A DNA stretch of 57,976 bases from Clostridiales bacterium. Lineage in GTDB: Bacteria > Bacillota > Clostridia > Christensenellales > Aristaeellaceae. The stretch lies in the NCBI GenBank assembly GCA_024684375.1, contig JAIKWZ010000057.1, positions 1 to 57,976 of the forward strand. Reading direction: 5' to 3'. Both the position numbers and the translations under genes were made by a program. Shown here one piece after another: positions 1 to 6,968 of the stretch; positions within the stretch are counted from its first letter, which is position 1; each line of letters starts with the position of its first letter. Under the pieces are notes generated by a model, which made no database searches, had not been told where the DNA came from, and saw nothing but the letters and a program-made list of their open reading frames with translations.

Positions 1-346
1 CAGCTCCCGCTTCAGGTCTGTCTTTCCAGGGCATTTCCGCATATTCCTGGCTCATGCGCCCCTCTGCCCCATAATACATCTTCTTTAAGGTGCAATCCAG
101 CGTCGCGGATGTTTCGTTTTTGATGTGCGCGTAGATGATCAATTCTTCATCCGTTTTGTCCATACCATACAGGCTGAAGGTAAAGCCCTCGAAGGAGACG
201 ATCTCTACGGGAGTTTCCAATTTCTCTCCCAAAGCGGGAATACGGACTGTATCACAGTTGATGTCGGGACCCTGCTCGGCAAGCACAGACGGAACAAATA
301 AAAGAAGCAGACCGAGGATGAGTGCAAGGGATGCTAATCTCTTCAT
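1..346 (-). CDS. Secreted protein of unknown function (3' part beyond window)
   Basis: Read on the minus strand from ATG at 346, with GGAGG about 9 nt upstream. The protein begins MKRLASLALILGLLLLF and has a signal peptide probably cut after VLA-E. The mature part visible here (about 90 residues) includes EIVSFEGFTFSLYGMDKTDE and an NETSATLDC segment, which suggests a beta-rich extracellular domain. The frame stays open to the window edge, so the C-terminus is missing. A good promoter sits 54-82 nt upstream, so the gene is probably expressed as its own unit. I do not recognise a family. Confidence 0.7.
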   Translation of the reverse strand, partial: MKRLASLALILGLLLLFVPSVLAEQGPDINCDTVRIPALGEKLETPVEIVSFEGFTFSLYGMDKTDEELIIYAHIKNETSATLDCTLKKMYYGAEGRMSQEYAEMPWKDRPEAGA

Positions 347-399
347 GGCATACTACCTCCGAACATTTGATTTACACATCAAAAGCGTGCTTGACAAGC

Positions 400-428
400 A
401 TTATATCTGCCGGCGGAGACATTGTCAA
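400..428 (-). promoter_or_regulatory. Sigma-A type promoter for the leftmost secreted-protein gene
   Basis: On the minus strand the -35 box TTGACA (423-428) and -10 box TATAAT (400-405) both match consensus and are separated by exactly 17 nt. They lie just upstream of the ATG at 346. Confidence 0.75.
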
Positions 429-678
429 TCGGGTTTAGCCGCAGCGATTTGAACCGGATCCGGGAGCGCATGGACGCATCGGTGATATACATTTCAGCCC
501 GCATTATCGGTTTGCTTCACTTTCTGAAATAACGGAGCTGGGAATAAGGCCGTTATCTCGATTTCGTTTACAGTCCGCTTGTGCTTTTCTATGTGCCCGG
601 TATAGGCCGCGCAAAAGATGAAGTATCAGGCCGAAAACAGTAACCTGCAATGACAAAATAAATGTGTAACCTGAATAT
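429..678. other. Stretch without a convincing gene
   Basis: I see no gene I can support between the leftmost promoter and the left att-like repeat. A 66-codon minus-strand frame (504-704) exists, but it runs into the repeat and matches nothing I recognise. The motif CGTTTACA occurs near 566 and 680 and recurs around the right repeat copy, so it may be mobile-element debris. Confidence 0.4.
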
Positions 679-833
679 CGTTTACACCAGATTTTATACC
701 CCATATTACCACCCCAATTGGAGTGTTCAGATTGAGTAAAATTACCACCCCTTATCTATACCCCTTATTTTTTGACACCCTCAGTTTTGAGTCAAAACTT
801 GCCAAATACCCGCGAAAAATGTCGATTTTAGCG

Positions 834-888
834 CACGTTTGAGGGGCGTGTTCCGCAAGGAGTACGAGTTCAAGTCTCGTCAGCCGCA
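834..888 (+). pseudogene. 3' half of tRNA-Leu(GAG), left copy
   Basis: Anticodon stem CACGT/GCGTG (834-838 and 846-850) encloses the loop TTGAGGG, giving anticodon GAG. A variable arm (851-863) is followed by T stem ACGAG/CTCGT around TTCAAGT (864-880), then acceptor 3' strand CAGCCGC and discriminator A. No matching 5' acceptor strand (GCGGCTG) or D arm lies upstream, so this is not a working tRNA gene. It is what remains when a tyrosine recombinase uses the anticodon-to-3'-end part of a tRNA gene as its attachment core. CCA is not encoded. Confidence 0.75.
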
Positions 889-891
889 GAC

Positions 892-930
892 AAAAACAGG
901 ACGGATATTAACGCTCCGCCCTGTTTTTTT
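892..930 (+). terminator. Rho-independent terminator behind the tRNA-Leu remnant (left)
   Basis: AAACAGGACGGA pairs with TCCGCCCTGTTT (one mismatch) across a short loop, followed by a run of Ts. It probably came with the original tRNA gene. The right copy (19199-19237) has diverged further. Confidence 0.65.
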
Positions 931-1048
931 GCCCCCAAACGCGCGTATATCGCGCTTTTCGCGCGATTTTTGCCGCTTCCGCCGCAGCCGCGGGGAGTAC
1001 GAGTTGATTTTGTACCCCTTAAGTACCCCTTAAGTACCCCTTATGAAA

Positions 1049-1200
1049 TTATTCTGAGGGCGTTTCGTTGACTGTTTCTTTGACAGTCGGCTTGTTGAGC
1101 TTTTTTATCAGCTGCTGCATCTTTTCACTGTTCTGTTCGAGCATCTATTTAGACACATGGCCGTAGCGGTCGAGGGTATAAGCTAAATCAATTGCGTGAT
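1049..1200 (-). pseudogene. C-terminal remnant of a tyrosine integrase
   Basis: Minus-strand translation gives TLDRYGHVSK, a stop, then MLEQNSEKMQQLIKKLNK and a Glu-rich tail ending at TAA (1049-1051). TxDxYGHV followed by an amphipathic helix is the usual end of phage and conjugative-element integrases, including the region just after the catalytic tyrosine. An in-frame TAG interrupts it, and the rest of the gene is missing beyond about 1230. It lies directly next to the right arm of the att-like repeat and points toward it, the normal position of an integrase gene. It therefore probably belonged to the 18.3 kb island, which now carries no integrase of its own. Confidence 0.6.
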
Positions 1201-1275
1201 TAAAAGCTGTACCAGCAATGAGCATTGACACCCCCACTGTGGATAGCGTCTTAGATTACTTAACAGAAAATACAT

Positions 1276-1304
1276 TTGACAAATTATAGCGAACAGTGTA
1301 TTCT
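1276..1304 (+). promoter_or_regulatory. Promoter of the tetR-type regulator
   Basis: -35 TTGACA (1276-1281) and -10 TATTCT (1299-1304) with a 17-nt spacer. It overlaps the inverted-repeat operator, which fits autorepression. Confidence 0.7.
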
Positions 1305-1332
1305 ATGAAACAACAGCGTACAGTGTTCGCTA
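1287..1332. promoter_or_regulatory. Probable TetR operator (inverted repeat)
   Basis: TAGCGAACAGTGTA (1287-1300) and TACAGTGTTCGCTA (1319-1332) form an almost perfect inverted repeat. The right half alone is also a 17-bp pseudo-palindrome, AGCGTACAGTGTTCGCT. The left half covers spacer and -10, and the right half lies just downstream of the -10. Placement and symmetry are typical of a TetR-family autoregulatory site, possibly binding two dimers. Confidence 0.65.
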
Positions 1333-1355
1333 ACATCTTGGAGGAAGAGTATCTG

Positions 1356-1967
1356 ATGCGGGATAAAACGGCTCATCACGATAAGATCATGGCAGCTGCC
1401 TGGCAGGAATTCCTGACCTACGGCTTTACCGACGCGTCCATGCGACGTATCGCCGCTTCCGCAGGAATGAGCGCCTCAGGTCTTTACAAACACTTTCCCG
1501 GCAAAGAAGATATGTTTTCCGCATTGGTGGAACCCGCTTTTCAGGGGTTGATGGCGCTGTACCGTCAGGAGGAGACTGCGGAGCGGGAAGCTCTCAAAAG
1601 CGGTACGCTGACGCAGAAGTGGGAATCCGGCGGCGAAGCCAGGCTTGTCATGACATATATCTATGATCACCTGGACGCATTCCGTCTGCTGATAAGCAAA
1701 TCCCAAGGCACTCGCTATGAGAGTTTTCTGCATGATCTGGCGGCGGAAGAAGAGAAAACGACGATGGCCATGATGGAACTCGTAAAGGAAAACGGCGGAC
1801 ATATCAAAGATGTAGATCCCAAGGAATTTCATCTGCTGGTCACTGCCAATGTGAACGCGGTATTCCAGGCAGTAGAGCACGATTTCACAAGGGAAGAAGC
1901 CCTGCGCTACGCCGATACGCTGGACCGCTTCTTTACCAAAGGCTGGCAGGAATTCTTCGGCTACTGA
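1356..1967 (+). CDS. TetR/AcrR family transcriptional regulator
   Basis: 203 residues from ATG 1356, chosen because GGAGGA precedes it at 1340 and because an in-frame ATG at 1296 lies inside the promoter. The N-terminal helix-turn-helix is clear at residues 9-55: IMAAAWQEFLTYGFTDASMR, then AASAGMSASGLYKHFPGKED. The remainder is an all-helical ligand-binding and dimerisation domain with no recognisable ligand specificity. It lies 85 bp upstream of, and co-oriented with, a two-gene ABC transporter, and it has its own operator. Control of that transporter is the likely job, by inference from context. Confidence 0.88.
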   Translation: MRDKTAHHDKIMAAAWQEFLTYGFTDASMRRIAASAGMSASGLYKHFPGKEDMFSALVEPAFQGLMALYRQEETAEREALKSGTLTQKWESGGEARLVMTYIYDHLDAFRLLISKSQGTRYESFLHDLAAEEEKTTMAMMELVKENGGHIKDVDPKEFHLLVTANVNAVFQAVEHDFTREEALRYADTLDRFFTKGWQEFFGY

Positions 1968-2010
1968 GCCCTTTATACGTTGTAATATAAGGGCGTTTTT
2001 TACGCCTTTA

Positions 2011-2028
2011 TGTTAGCCAAAGCTAACA
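2011..2028. promoter_or_regulatory. DtxR-type box upstream of the ABC transporter pair
   Basis: The 18-bp palindrome TGTTAGCCAAAGCTAACA sits 24 bp before the first ABC start codon. It shares the frame TGTTA-N8-TAACA with two sites in the promoter of the DtxR-like regulator at 6544-6585. The half-site resembles the TTAG/CTAA symmetry of DtxR/IdeR boxes. Regulation of this operon by that regulator is inference. Confidence 0.6.
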
Positions 2029-2052
2029 ATTTGACAGGAGGTCGATTTTTAT

Positions 2053-3825
2053 ATGGAAAGGACGATCAATCCGGGAAAGGCGCGCAAGCGCAGTACCTTC
2101 AGCTGGATCATGGAATTTGCTGGAAGCCGCAAAGGCAGCTACGCGCTGAGCGTGGTGCTGGCGATCATGAGCGTGGTCAGCGGCTTTATGCCTTACGTCT
2201 TCATGGCGAACATAGTAAAGGGGCTGCTGGACAAAACAACGGACTTTCAATACTGTCTGCGCCAGTGCCTGTGGATGGCTCTGTTTTTCGTGCTGGACCG
2301 TGTCTTCCACGCGTTTTCCACCACACTTTCCCACAGAGCCACCTTTGAGGTGCTGGCCAACATCCGGCGCAGACTGACAAAAAAGCTTTCGAGGATGCCT
2401 TTGGGCGATGTGCTGGACGAGTCCTCCGGTACCTACAAGAACATCATCGTGGAGAGGGTAGACTCCATCGAGACCACGCTTGCGCATATGATCCCGGAAT
2501 TGACATCCAACCTGATCATTCCATTCGTTATCTTCGGCTACATGGTGAAGATAGACTGGCGGCTGGCCCTGCTGTCGCTCATCACGGTACCGGTTGGCCT
2601 TGTGTTCTTCGCTCTGATGATGCGCGGCAGCAAGGTGAGCTACCAAAATACAGTGGTCAAGACGAAGGCGCTGAACGACACCGCTGTGGAGTACATCAAC
2701 GGGATCGAAGTCATCAAAGCTTTCGGCAAGGCCAAAACGAGCTATGAGAAATTCGTCACGGCGGCGAAGGAGGGCGCGGACTGCTTTGTCGAATGGATGC
2801 GGCGCTGCAATGTCTACCAGAATGCCGCGCTGGTCCTGATGCCCGCCACGCTGCTCTCGCTGCTGCCTTTCGGCGTATCCTATTTTCTTGGCGGCCGGGT
2901 CACCGCGCCGGACCTGCTGATGCTGATCGTGCTGTCGCTGGGCTTAATAACGCCTTTTGTGATAGCGAGCGCCTATATGGACGATCTGTCCAAGCTGGGC
3001 ACGATCCTGGGTGAAGCGACGGGCATACTGGAAAAACCGGAACTGATCCGTCCAGACACCATGAAGGCGCGGCCCAATGGCAGCGAGATTGTATTGAACG
3101 ACGTCCATTTTGCTTATAATGAAGAAGAAGTGCTCCACGGGGTCAGCCTGACCATACGCGAGGGCACGGTAAACGCTCTGGTGGGCCCCTCAGGTTCCGG
3201 AAAATCCACCATCGCCAAGCTGATCGCGTCCTTCTGGGATGTGGACAGCGGAAGCATCACCTTCGGGGGCGTGGACATCAGGCAGCTCCCGCTGGACGAT
3301 TACCAGAAAAAGATCGCCTATGTGTCCCAGGACAATTACCTGTTCGACATGAGCGTGATGGAGAACATCAGGCTGGGAAACCCGAAAGCCACGGACGAAC
3401 AGGTGATGGCTGCGGCAAAGGCCTGCGGCTGCCACGATTTTATCATGGGGCTTGAAAACGGATACCGGACGGTCTGCGGCGGCGCGGGCAGCCACCTGTC
3501 CGGCGGCGAGCGCCAGCGCATCTCTATCGCCCGGGCGATGCTGAAAGACGCGCCCATCGTGATCCTGGACGAGGCTACCGCCTACACTGATCCGGAAAAT
3601 GAAGCGCTGGTACAGCGCAGCGTTGCGAAGCTCGTAAAGGGACGCACGCTGCTGGTGATCGCGCACCGCCTGTCCACCATCGCTTCCGCCGACCAGATCA
3701 TACTGATCAATGAAGGCAGGATGGAAGCGGCGGGAACACAGGAGGAGCTGCTGCTCAAGAGCGAATTGTACCGCAAAATGTGGCAGGCGCATATGTCGGC
3801 GAAGGAGGATGAGGGCAATGTTTAA
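2053..3825 (+). CDS. ABC transporter, fused permease/ATPase half-molecule 1
   Basis: 590 residues, with AGGAGG about 12 nt before the ATG. An N-terminal six-helix membrane domain (about residues 15-320) is followed by a nucleotide-binding domain with Walker [10 protein letters not shown], signature LSGGERQRIS, Walker B VILDEAT and switch His AHRLST. The post-Walker-B sequence TDPENE is, from memory, common in the YbtPQ/IrtAB group of siderophore importers that use an exporter-like fold. The next gene overlaps it by 8 bp, so the two probably form a heterodimer. The upstream DtxR-type box and neighbouring iron genes support an iron or siderophore substrate, but drug export under TetR control cannot be excluded. 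Confidence 0.88.
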   Translation: MERTINPGKARKRSTFSWIMEFAGSRKGSYALSVVLAIMSVVSGFMPYVFMANIVKGLLDKTTDFQYCLRQCLWMALFFVLDRVFHAFSTTLSHRATFEVLANIRRRLTKKLSRMPLGDVLDESSGTYKNIIVERVDSIETTLAHMIPELTSNLIIPFVIFGYMVKIDWRLALLSLITVPVGLVFFALMMRGSKVSYQNTVVKTKALNDTAVEYINGIEVIKAFGKAKTSYEKFVTAAKEGADCFVEWMRRCNVYQNAALVLMPATLLSLLPFGVSYFLGGRVTAPDLLMLIVLSLGLITPFVIASAYMDDLSKLGTILGEATGILEKPELIRPDTMKARPNGSEIVLNDVHFAYNEEEVLHGVSLTIREGTVNALVGPSGSGKSTIAKLIASFWDVDSGSITFGGVDIRQLPLDDYQKKIAYVSQDNYLFDMSVMENIRLGNPKATDEQVMAAAKACGCHDFIMGLENGYRTVCGGAGSHLSGGERQRISIARAMLKDAPIVILDEATAYTDPENEALVQRSVAKLVKGRTLLVIAHRLSTIASADQIILINEGRMEAAGTQEELLLKSELYRKMWQAHMSAKEDEGNV

Positions 3826-5554
3826 GACGCTTAAACAGTTCTTTGATTTTTGCAGCAAAGAGGACCGAAACAAGCTTTATCTGGCGATCGTGCTGGGCGT
3901 GGTCAAAGCCATGTTTGCCGCCCTGCGCATCACGGCCATCGCTGTGGTGGTGAGCGGCCTTATAGAAAACAACATGAGTGCAAAACACCTTTGGCTGGCG
4001 CTGGGCATTATGGCCGTCTCCGTACTGGGGCAGTTCTGCATCAACCTGAAGACCACCATGCTGCAGTGCGAAGCCGGCTATCACTCCTGCGCGAACAAGC
4101 GCATCGAGATCGCTGAGCATCTGCGCTACCTGCCCATGGGCTTCTTCAACAAAAACTCGCTGGGTTCGATCACCAACGTGACCACCAACACGCTGGAAAG
4201 CCTGGCGGATATCGCGACCCGCATCGTCATGATCACCACTCAGGGCATCCTTACCACAGCGGTCATCGCCTGCTTCGTGCTCGCGTTTGACTGGCGCATC
4301 GGATTAGTGCTGGTGGCTGGCATCACCTTATATGTTCTGTTCAACACCGTCATGCAGCATGCCGCCAAACCCGTCGCGCCCCGCAAGCACAAAGCGGACG
4401 AGGGTCTGGTGACTCAGGTCATCGAATATGTGCAGGGCATTGCCGAAGTCAAGAATTACTCCATGACGGACGATACGGCAAAGAAGCTGGAAGCGGCCAT
4501 CGTCGAAAAGCAGAAAGGCGATACCTACCTTGAATACGCCGTCATCCCGTGGGTAACGATGCAGAACATCGTCACCAAGATGACCGGTATCGTGATGGCG
4601 ATCCTTTCATTGAAATTCCATTTCGCGGGTACGATGGAACTGCTTTACTGCATAATGATGCTTATAGCGGCCTTCATGGTGTATGAGAGTCTGGACTCCA
4701 TGAGCTCATTCACCGCGCTGATGCGCAATATCCGCATCGCCGTCACCAAAACGAAGGAGATCATGGACATGCCGCCCATGGACATCGACGGCGAAGAACT
4801 GACGCCTGCAAAGAGGGACATTGAGCTTCGAAATATCGGCTTCTCCTACGACAAGCGCAAGATCATTGACCAGGTGTCCCTGACGATCCCGGAAAAAACG
4901 ACCACTGCCTTTGTCGGTCCTTCCGGCGGCGGCAAAACGACGCTCTGTCACCTGATGGCCAGGTTCTGGGACGTACAGGAAGGCCAAGTGCTGCTGGGCG
5001 GCCGGAACGTGAAGGACTACAGCTTCGATTCCCTTATGCGGAATTTCAGCTTCGTGTTCCAGAGCGTGTATCTCTTTGAAGACACCATCGCCAACAACAT
5101 ACGTTTCGGCGAGCCGAATGCCTCTATGGAAAAGGTCATTGAAGCCGCGAAGAAAGCCCGCTGCCACGATTTCATCATGGCCCTGCCGAACGGATACGAC
5201 ACAGTGATAGGTGAGGGGGGAGCCAGCCTGTCAGGCGGCGAAAAGCAGCGCATCTCCATCGCCCGTGCCATCATGAAAGACGCGCCTATCATCATTCTGG
5301 ACGAGGCTACCGCCAACGTAGACCCGGAGAATGAAACGGAACTCACGGAAGCCATCGAGGCGCTGACAAAGGAAAAGACGATCATCATGATCGCCCACCG
5401 TCTGAAGACTGTGCGCCACGCCGACCAGATCTATGTGGTGGACAACGGGCACATCGTCCAGCACGGCACGCATAAGGAACTGATCGCGAAAGAAGGACTC
5501 TACAAGACCTTTGTCGAAGGCAGGCAGGAGGCAGCTTCGTGGAAGATCGCGTGA
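3818..5554 (+). CDS. ABC transporter, fused permease/ATPase half-molecule 2
   Basis: 578 residues from ATG 3818, preceded by AAGGAGG and overlapping the end of the first half-molecule; an earlier in-frame ATG lies deep inside that gene. The order is membrane domain, then ATPase domain with Walker A GPSGGGKTT, signature LSGGEKQRIS, Walker B IIILDEAT followed by ANVDPENE, and switch His AHRLKT. Both halves keep all catalytic motifs, so both nucleotide sites should be active. It is translationally coupled to and probably dimerises with the preceding protein. Confidence 0.88.
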   Translation: MFKTLKQFFDFCSKEDRNKLYLAIVLGVVKAMFAALRITAIAVVVSGLIENNMSAKHLWLALGIMAVSVLGQFCINLKTTMLQCEAGYHSCANKRIEIAEHLRYLPMGFFNKNSLGSITNVTTNTLESLADIATRIVMITTQGILTTAVIACFVLAFDWRIGLVLVAGITLYVLFNTVMQHAAKPVAPRKHKADEGLVTQVIEYVQGIAEVKNYSMTDDTAKKLEAAIVEKQKGDTYLEYAVIPWVTMQNIVTKMTGIVMAILSLKFHFAGTMELLYCIMMLIAAFMVYESLDSMSSFTALMRNIRIAVTKTKEIMDMPPMDIDGEELTPAKRDIELRNIGFSYDKRKIIDQVSLTIPEKTTTAFVGPSGGGKTTLCHLMARFWDVQEGQVLLGGRNVKDYSFDSLMRNFSFVFQSVYLFEDTIANNIRFGEPNASMEKVIEAAKKARCHDFIMALPNGYDTVIGEGGASLSGGEKQRISIARAIMKDAPIIILDEATANVDPENETELTEAIEALTKEKTIIMIAHRLKTVRHADQIYVVDNGHIVQHGTHKELIAKEGLYKTFVEGRQEAASWKIA

Positions 5555-5627
5555 CGCAGACCTTGCATGAAGCTTCTGAAAAGGCTGAATACCGAACAGA
5601 CTATACAAGCGGAAAGGAAGAATCCAC

Positions 5628-6371
5628 ATGATGAAACTGGTGCTGGTCCGCCACGGCGAGAGTGAATGGAACAGGCTCAACCTATTTACCGGCTGGACTG
5701 ATGTTGATCTGAGTGAAAAGGGGCACGAGGAGGCCAGGTCTGCCGGAAAGCTGCTCAAAGCCGAGGGCTATGACTTTGACATTTGTTACACTTCGTACCT
5801 TAAAAGGGCGATCCACACCCTGTATCACATCCTCGATGAGATGGATCGGGCCTGGCTGCCGGTCGTGAAAAGCTGGAAGCTGAATGAACGCCACTACGGC
5901 GCGCTGCAGGGACTGAACAAGTCGGATACTGCCAAAAAGTACGGCGAGGAACAGGTTAAGATATGGCGGCGCTCCTTCGACGTCATGCCGCCGGCGCTCG
6001 ATCCGGCGGACGAACGATCTGCTCTGAACCAACCGATGTACCGGGATGTGGAGCGAGGATCATTGCCTGCCCATGAAAGCCTTGAGACCACGATCGCCAG
6101 GGCAGTGCCGTATTTCAACGAAGTCATCAAGCCTGAGATGCTTTCAGGAAAGCGAGTAATCATCACTGCGCACGGAAACAGTCTGCGCGCGCTGGTAAAG
6201 TATTTTGACCGCATTTCCGACGAAGACATCACAGGTGTCAACATTCCAACCGGCACGCCACTGGTGTATGAATTCGACGACGGTTTCAAGGTCATACGGT
6301 CTTACTATCTGGGCGACCAGGCGGCCATTAAAGCAAAAATGGAAGCCGTCGCGAATCAGGGAAAGAAATAA
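5628..6371 (+). CDS. gpmA: 2,3-bisphosphoglycerate-dependent phosphoglycerate mutase
   Basis: 247 residues, the normal length for dPGM. It interconverts 3- and 2-phosphoglycerate in glycolysis and gluconeogenesis. The phospho-histidine motif RHGE is at residues 8-11, followed by [29 protein letters not shown], and the second histidine motif [18 protein letters not shown] precedes the start. ATG 5628 is immediately followed by a second ATG at 5631 that would give the more usual MKLVLVRHG beginning, so the start is uncertain by one codon. A housekeeping enzyme inside an iron island is odd; it may be a redundant copy picked up with the element. Confidence 0.95.
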   Translation: MMKLVLVRHGESEWNRLNLFTGWTDVDLSEKGHEEARSAGKLLKAEGYDFDICYTSYLKRAIHTLYHILDEMDRAWLPVVKSWKLNERHYGALQGLNKSDTAKKYGEEQVKIWRRSFDVMPPALDPADERSALNQPMYRDVERGSLPAHESLETTIARAVPYFNEVIKPEMLSGKRVIITAHGNSLRALVKYFDRISDEDITGVNIPTGTPLVYEFDDGFKVIRSYYLGDQAAIKAKMEAVANQGKK

Positions 6372-6395
6372 CGGATCTTTTTCCGGCATGAAAAC

Positions 6396-6440
6396 GGGAC
6401 TGTGACTAAAAGCCGATAAACGACTGGGTATCACAGTCCC
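6396..6440. terminator. Long inverted repeat downstream of gpmA
   Basis: GGGACTGTGA (6396-6405) and TCACAGTCCC (6431-6440) form a perfect 10-bp stem with a 25-nt loop. No strong U-run follows, so it may be a weak terminator or an mRNA 3'-end stabiliser closing the tetR-ABC-gpmA unit. Confidence 0.45.
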
Positions 6441-6533
6441 ATTTACCGGTAAAGAATAATAAGGCCAGACGCTTCTGTTTGTCGGAGTCAAAAAATAACA
6501 AAAATTAGCCGGTGATAACATAAAGCGGTCATA

Positions 6534-6562
6534 TTGACATTTATGTTAGCCTATGCTAATAT
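6534..6562 (+). promoter_or_regulatory. Promoter of the dtxR-ftr1 iron operon
   Basis: -35 TTGACA (6534-6539), 17-nt spacer, -10 TAATAT (6557-6562), close to consensus. The spacer and -10 are covered by one DtxR-type box and the initial transcribed region by another. Confidence 0.8.
6544..6561. promoter_or_regulatory. DtxR-type operator, site 1
   Basis: TGTTAGCCTATGCTAATA lies between the -35 and -10 boxes and overlaps the -10. It is one base short of the TGTTA-N8-TAACA palindrome. Binding here would block RNA polymerase. Confidence 0.6.
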
Positions 6563-6567
6563 TATTA

Positions 6568-6585
6568 TGTTACCTAAGACTAACA
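6568..6585. promoter_or_regulatory. DtxR-type operator, site 2
   Basis: TGTTACCTAAGACTAACA has the perfect outer arms TGTTA/TAACA, starts 24 bp after site 1 begins, and covers the expected transcription start. Paired sites suggest two dimers on the promoter. Confidence 0.6.
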
Positions 6586-6599
6586 TATTGAGGTTGAAC

Positions 6600-6968
6600 A
6601 TGAGTGACTCACAGCTGAAATGTTTGATAGAGCTGCTGCGACTGTCTGAACGGAATCAGTATGTCGCATCTATCAGCGTGGCTAAGAGGCTGAATATAAG
6701 TAAGCCGTCCGCACACAGATTGCTGGACGGATTGAAGAGGATGGGTTATATCGAGAAACTCCATTACGGAGCGGCGAGTTTGACCGAAACGGGAAAACAG
6801 ACCGCTGTTGAAATGCAGAAAAAAGCCCAGGAATTATCGGGTCTGCTTGCGGATACGGTCGTTAAAGAGGATCGTGCATATAACGCCGCGCTTATGCTTC
6901 TGGCAAACCTGGATCATAAAAGCTTTCTCTGTTTTGATTCTGATGCTGAAACGGGAGATGCACAATGA
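6600..6968 (+). CDS. Short DtxR/MntR-like winged-helix regulator
   Basis: 122 residues from ATG 6600, chosen because an upstream in-frame ATG at 6534 falls inside the -35 box; GAGG lies about 8 nt upstream. Residues 1-65 form a winged helix of DtxR/MntR type: SVAKRLNISKPSAHRLLDGL as helix-turn-helix, then a wing ending ASLTETGKQ. The part after it is short. By my hand alignment to MntR, the canonical metal ligands (the His of RHELL and the E..EH motif) are absent. The protein may use other ligands or a different signal. The stop overlaps the ftr1 start (ATGA), and two palindromes sit in its promoter, so autoregulation is likely. Confidence 0.7.
   Translation: MSDSQLKCLIELLRLSERNQYVASISVAKRLNISKPSAHRLLDGLKRMGYIEKLHYGAASLTETGKQTAVEMQKKAQELSGLLADTVVKEDRAYNAALMLLANLDHKSFLCFDSDAETGDAQ

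Larger units (their letters stand above)
679..1043 (+). repeat. Left att-like repeat (arm - tRNA-Leu core - arm)
   Basis: This segment recurs at 18986-19361. Positions 791-902 are identical to 19098-19209 over 112 bp, and the flanks are similar but diverged. The left arm has ACCCC boxes starting at 698, 711, 747 and 760. The core carries the 3' half of a tRNA-Leu gene (834-888). The right arm has three TACCCCTTA boxes at 1013, 1024 and 1035, spaced 11 bp. Short boxes on both sides of a tRNA-derived core are the layout expected of arm-type integrase sites around an attachment core. Having both arms suggests an attP-like site or a junction of tandem elements. Confidence 0.7.

Noticed and set aside
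504..704. 66-codon minus-strand frame beginning MGYKIWCKRYSG
   Set aside because: It starts inside the att-like repeat, lacks a good ribosome binding site, and resembles no protein I know; hydrophobic content alone is not enough.
834..888. Functional tRNA-Leu
   Set aside because: The anticodon, variable and T arms fold, but the 5' acceptor strand and D arm are missing in both copies.
839..1033. Short forward frame across the left repeat
   Set aside because: It reads through the tRNA-Leu remnant and a terminator, and a near copy occurs at the right repeat; not a protein gene.
2023..2646. 207-codon minus-strand frame opposite the first ABC gene
   Set aside because: Antisense shadow of a well-supported gene; His/Gln-rich composition typical of reverse frames in GC-rich coding DNA.
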